Shown here piece by piece: positions 7,688 through 9,495 of a DNA stretch of 9,495 nucleotides; the first letter of the stretch is position 1, and each line of letters starts with the position of its first letter. The position numbers and the translations under genes are program-made. This DNA is from Amphritea sp. (GTDB taxonomy: Bacteria; Pseudomonadota; Gammaproteobacteria; Pseudomonadales; Balneatricaceae), in assembly GCA_018067325.1 (NCBI GenBank), contig JAGPUU010000135.1, forward strand, positions 1 to 9,495, written 5' to 3'. The notes under the pieces were generated by a model. That model was not told the DNA's origin. It was given only the letters and a program-made list of their open reading frames with translations, and ran no database searches.

Positions 7688-8803
7688 ATGAAGCGTGTAG
7701 GTTTTGTAGGTTGGCGCGGAATGGTTGGTTCCGTGCTGATGCAGCGCATGATGGAAGAACGTGACTTCGACTATATCGATGAGCCGGTCTTTTTTACAAC
7801 GTCCCAGGTAGGTCAGGCAGGTCCGGATATCGGTAAAGATATTCCTGCACTGAAAGATGCAACATCCATTGAAGAACTGAAACAGATGGATGCCATTATT
7901 TCCTGCCAGGGCGGCGACTACACGACACAGGTCTACGGTGCTCTGCGTGAAGCCGGGTGGAATGGTTACTGGATCGATGCTGCTTCCTCTCTGCGTATGG
8001 CAGACGATGCGATTATCGTGCTTGATCCGGTAAACATGAATGTCATCAAAGATGGTCTGGCTAACGGCGTAAAAACCTATGTTGGCGGTAACTGTACCGT
8101 TTCTCTGATGCTGATGGGGCTGGGTGGTCTGTTTAATTCCGGGCAGATTGAGTGGATGACCTCAATGACTTATCAGGCCGCGTCGGGTGGCGGTGCACGT
8201 CATATGCGTGAGCTGATCTCTCAGATGGGTGTGATTAAAGACTCAGTCGCTGCTGATCTGGCTAACCCGGCCAGCGCTATCCTTGATATCGATCGTCAGG
8301 TTGCACAGACCATTCGTTCGGGAGCAATGCCAACGGACAACTTTGGTGTGCCTCTGGCGGGATCACTGATTCCCTGGATTGATACCAAGCTGGATAACGG
8401 TCAGAGTCGGGAAGAGTGGAAGGCTTATGCTGAAACCAACAAGATTCTGGGCTTGAACGATAGTCCGATTCCTATTGATGGTACTTGCGTGCGTATCGGT
8501 GCCATGCGCTGCCACAGTCAGGCTTTTACTATCAAGCTGAAACAGAATCTGCCGATGGATGAAATTGAGTCCATGATCGCTGAAGCGAACGACTGGGTAA
8601 AAGTAATTCCTAATGACCGTGATATTACAGCGAGTGAGCTGACACCGGCTAAAATCACCGGCACTCTGAATGTTCCTGTTGGTCGCCTGCGTAAGATGAA
8701 TATTGGCGATGAATACCTGAATGCTTTCAGTGTAGGAGATCAGTTACTTTGGGGGGCGGCTGAGCCGTTACGCCGGATGTTACGGATCTTGTTGGAAGAC
8801 TGA
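7688..8803 (+). CDS. asd: Aspartate-semialdehyde dehydrogenase
   Basis: Asd reduces aspartyl phosphate with NADPH to aspartate semialdehyde, the branch point to lysine, diaminopimelate, methionine, threonine and isoleucine. With the start at ATG 7688 the protein has 371 residues, close to E. coli Asd (367), and begins [15 protein letters not shown] like that protein, including the dinucleotide-binding loop. The catalytic Cys136 lies in [10 protein letters not shown] and His276 in RCHSQAF. The [13 protein letters not shown] segment is also typical of this Gram-negative type. An in-frame TTG at 7676 could start four codons earlier, but the ATG has GGTGGA 4 bases upstream and the better family fit. 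The gene lies after leuB, as in pseudomonads, and ends just before a strong terminator. Only one asd copy is present before fimV; P. aeruginosa has an asd-like second gene there. Confidence 0.96.
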   Translation: MKRVGFVGWRGMVGSVLMQRMMEERDFDYIDEPVFFTTSQVGQAGPDIGKDIPALKDATSIEELKQMDAIISCQGGDYTTQVYGALREAGWNGYWIDAASSLRMADDAIIVLDPVNMNVIKDGLANGVKTYVGGNCTVSLMLMGLGGLFNSGQIEWMTSMTYQAASGGGARHMRELISQMGVIKDSVAADLANPASAILDIDRQVAQTIRSGAMPTDNFGVPLAGSLIPWIDTKLDNGQSREEWKAYAETNKILGLNDSPIPIDGTCVRIGAMRCHSQAFTIKLKQNLPMDEIESMIAEANDWVKVIPNDRDITASELTPAKITGTLNVPVGRLRKMNIGDEYLNAFSVGDQLLWGAAEPLRRMLRILLED

Positions 8804-8822
8804 TTTATATCGATTTAAAGAT

Positions 8823-8849
8823 AACCGGCTGATATAGCCGGTTTTTTTT
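8823..8849 (+). terminator. Intrinsic terminator after asd
   Basis: AACCGGCT (8823-8830) pairs perfectly with AGCCGGTT (8836-8843) around a 5-base loop, followed by an unbroken run of T to 8849. It begins 20 bases after the asd stop codon and closes the leuCDB-asd block, separating it from fimV. Confidence 0.93.
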
Positions 8850-9235
8850 GTTTTGGGTGGGGTGATTCAGGTCAATTAATCCCTTATAAATGTTTTTAAC
8901 AAGAAGTTGGTAAAGACAGTCCCCAACTTAGGTAGTGCAAATATTGATCTGCTTTGATTTTGTTTTACTGACTTGTTACAAAGGCAGATAAGTCTTAACT
9001 TATTGAATAATATAATAAATAGTGTTTTTTTGGGCTTGAGTTGGTGGTTTTCTGTGTTATCGACGGGCGTAAATTCTATTTTTAATTCTTAAGTTTGGCG
9101 GTTTCAGGTCGATCTGAGTTGTTGATTAAACAGCAGTTTTAATGAATACTTTGGCCAATAATACTGGATACGTAACTTTCTGAATATTGACGCTTTTTAT
9201 CAAATTCAGAACCGGGGAATTAAGGAAGCAAAAAT
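8850..9235 (+). other. AT-rich non-coding region upstream of fimV
   Basis: Nearly 390 bases without a supported gene. The stretch around 8880-9060 is clearly richer in A and T than the flanking genes. It contains a consensus TATAAT (9011-9016) without a matching -35, a small inverted repeat TAAGT/ACTTA (8989-8993 and 8998-9002), and short palindromes such as TTGT-T-ACAA. It must hold the fimV promoter and probably a long leader. I see no tRNA-like, riboswitch-like or coding pattern. Confidence 0.55.
9122..9150 (+). promoter_or_regulatory. Candidate promoter for fimV
   Basis: TTGATT (9122-9127) and AATACT (9145-9150) are separated by 17 bases and each match the sigma70 consensus at four of six positions. 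This would give a leader of about 80 bases. The TATAAT at 9011-9016 is a competing -10 that would give a much longer leader. Low confidence. Confidence 0.25.
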
Positions 9236-9495
9236 ATGCTGCGCAAATTAGCCCTAAGTTTGGCAATTGCAGGTGCACTAGGAACATCCAATGCATATGC
9301 GCTGGGTCTCGGTGAAATCAAAATAACATCAGCACTGAATGAGCCTCTTCAAGCAGAGATTCAGCTTCTTCAGATGCGTGAAGTTGACCCACAACAGATT
9401 CAACCCAGCATGGCGAATATCGATGATTTTGCTCTGGCTGGAATAGAGAAATTGCGTTTCCTCTCTGATGTGAAATTTGAGGTTAAGCCTGGTTC
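9236..9495 (+). CDS. fimV: FimV-family peptidoglycan-binding/pilus-assembly protein, N-terminal part (cut by window end)
   Basis: Only the first 86 codons are present and the frame is still open at the window edge. Residues 1-22 form a signal peptide: basic MLRK, a hydrophobic stretch LALSLAIAGAL and an AYA cleavage site. The mature chain begins LGLGEIKITSALNEPLQAEI, followed by FLSDVKF near 75-81, which is the conserved N-terminal domain of FimV/TspA proteins. In Pseudomonas, FimV is a large inner-membrane protein with a periplasmic LysM domain and a cytoplasmic TPR part, needed for type IV pilus assembly and polar organisation. None of those later domains can be checked here. AAGGA lies 9 bases before the ATG. 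Its place after asd matches the pseudomonad order, which supports the name. Confidence 0.88.
   Translation, partial: MLRKLALSLAIAGALGTSNAYALGLGEIKITSALNEPLQAEIQLLQMREVDPQQIQPSMANIDDFALAGIEKLRFLSDVKFEVKPG

Noticed and set aside
9142..9183. Thirteen-codon frame upstream of fimV.
   Set aside because: No Shine-Dalgarno sequence and no recognisable peptide; very short frames like this are expected by chance.
1..9495. Search for CRISPR arrays, insertion sequences, integrase or attachment sites, tRNA or rRNA genes, toxin-antitoxin or defence genes.
   Set aside because: None seen; the only repeated hairpins are at 1-140, and gene content and order are those of a conserved chromosomal region.

Overview
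The window looks like ordinary chromosome from a gammaproteobacterium, most likely a marine Oceanospirillales/Oceanospirillaceae-type or Pseudomonas-related organism. Two things support this. The order LysR regulator / leuC-leuD-leuB-asd-fimV matches what I recall of the Pseudomonas aeruginosa leu-asd-fimV region. The SpeD is the long, Escherichia coli-type enzyme, and it sits near a class III polyhydroxyalkanoate (PHA) synthase pair. The genus cannot be fixed from the sequence alone.

Left part (1-4127), genes all on the minus strand, listed in transcription order: a LysR-type regulator (3246-4127), phaE (2192-3193), phaC (1122-2195, start overlapping the phaE stop by ATGA) and speD (171-986, TTG start). 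A strong hairpin-plus-T-tract terminator overlaps the end of speD (143-172). Beyond it (1-140) lies non-coding DNA with two tandem copies of a 25-base hairpin repeat. PhaC and PhaE together polymerise hydroxyacyl-CoA into storage granules. SpeD makes decarboxylated S-adenosylmethionine for spermidine synthesis.

Centre and right (4290-8849), plus strand: leuC, leuD and leuB encode isopropylmalate isomerase (both subunits) and isopropylmalate dehydrogenase, the second and third steps of leucine synthesis. asd encodes aspartate-semialdehyde dehydrogenase for the Lys/Met/Thr/Ile branch and diaminopimelate. A clear intrinsic terminator at 8823-8849 closes this block. The divergent 162-bp gap between lysR and leuC carries two interlocked inverted repeats of the LysR-operator type, so the regulator probably controls leuCDB and itself. 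Two further hairpins without T-tracts lie in the leuD-leuB and leuB-asd gaps.

Right end: about 390 bp of AT-rich non-coding DNA follows the terminator, and then the first 86 codons of fimV (signal peptide plus conserved N-terminal domain) run off the window.

All enzymes look intact, with expected lengths and catalytic residues. I see no mobile element, CRISPR array, tRNA or rRNA, and no convincing new multi-gene system. The points worth a second look are small: the tandem hairpin repeat with a compensatory base-pair change, the operator-like gap, the unexplained intergenic hairpins, the TTG start of speD inside a small hairpin, the lysR-phaEC arrangement, and the long fimV leader.
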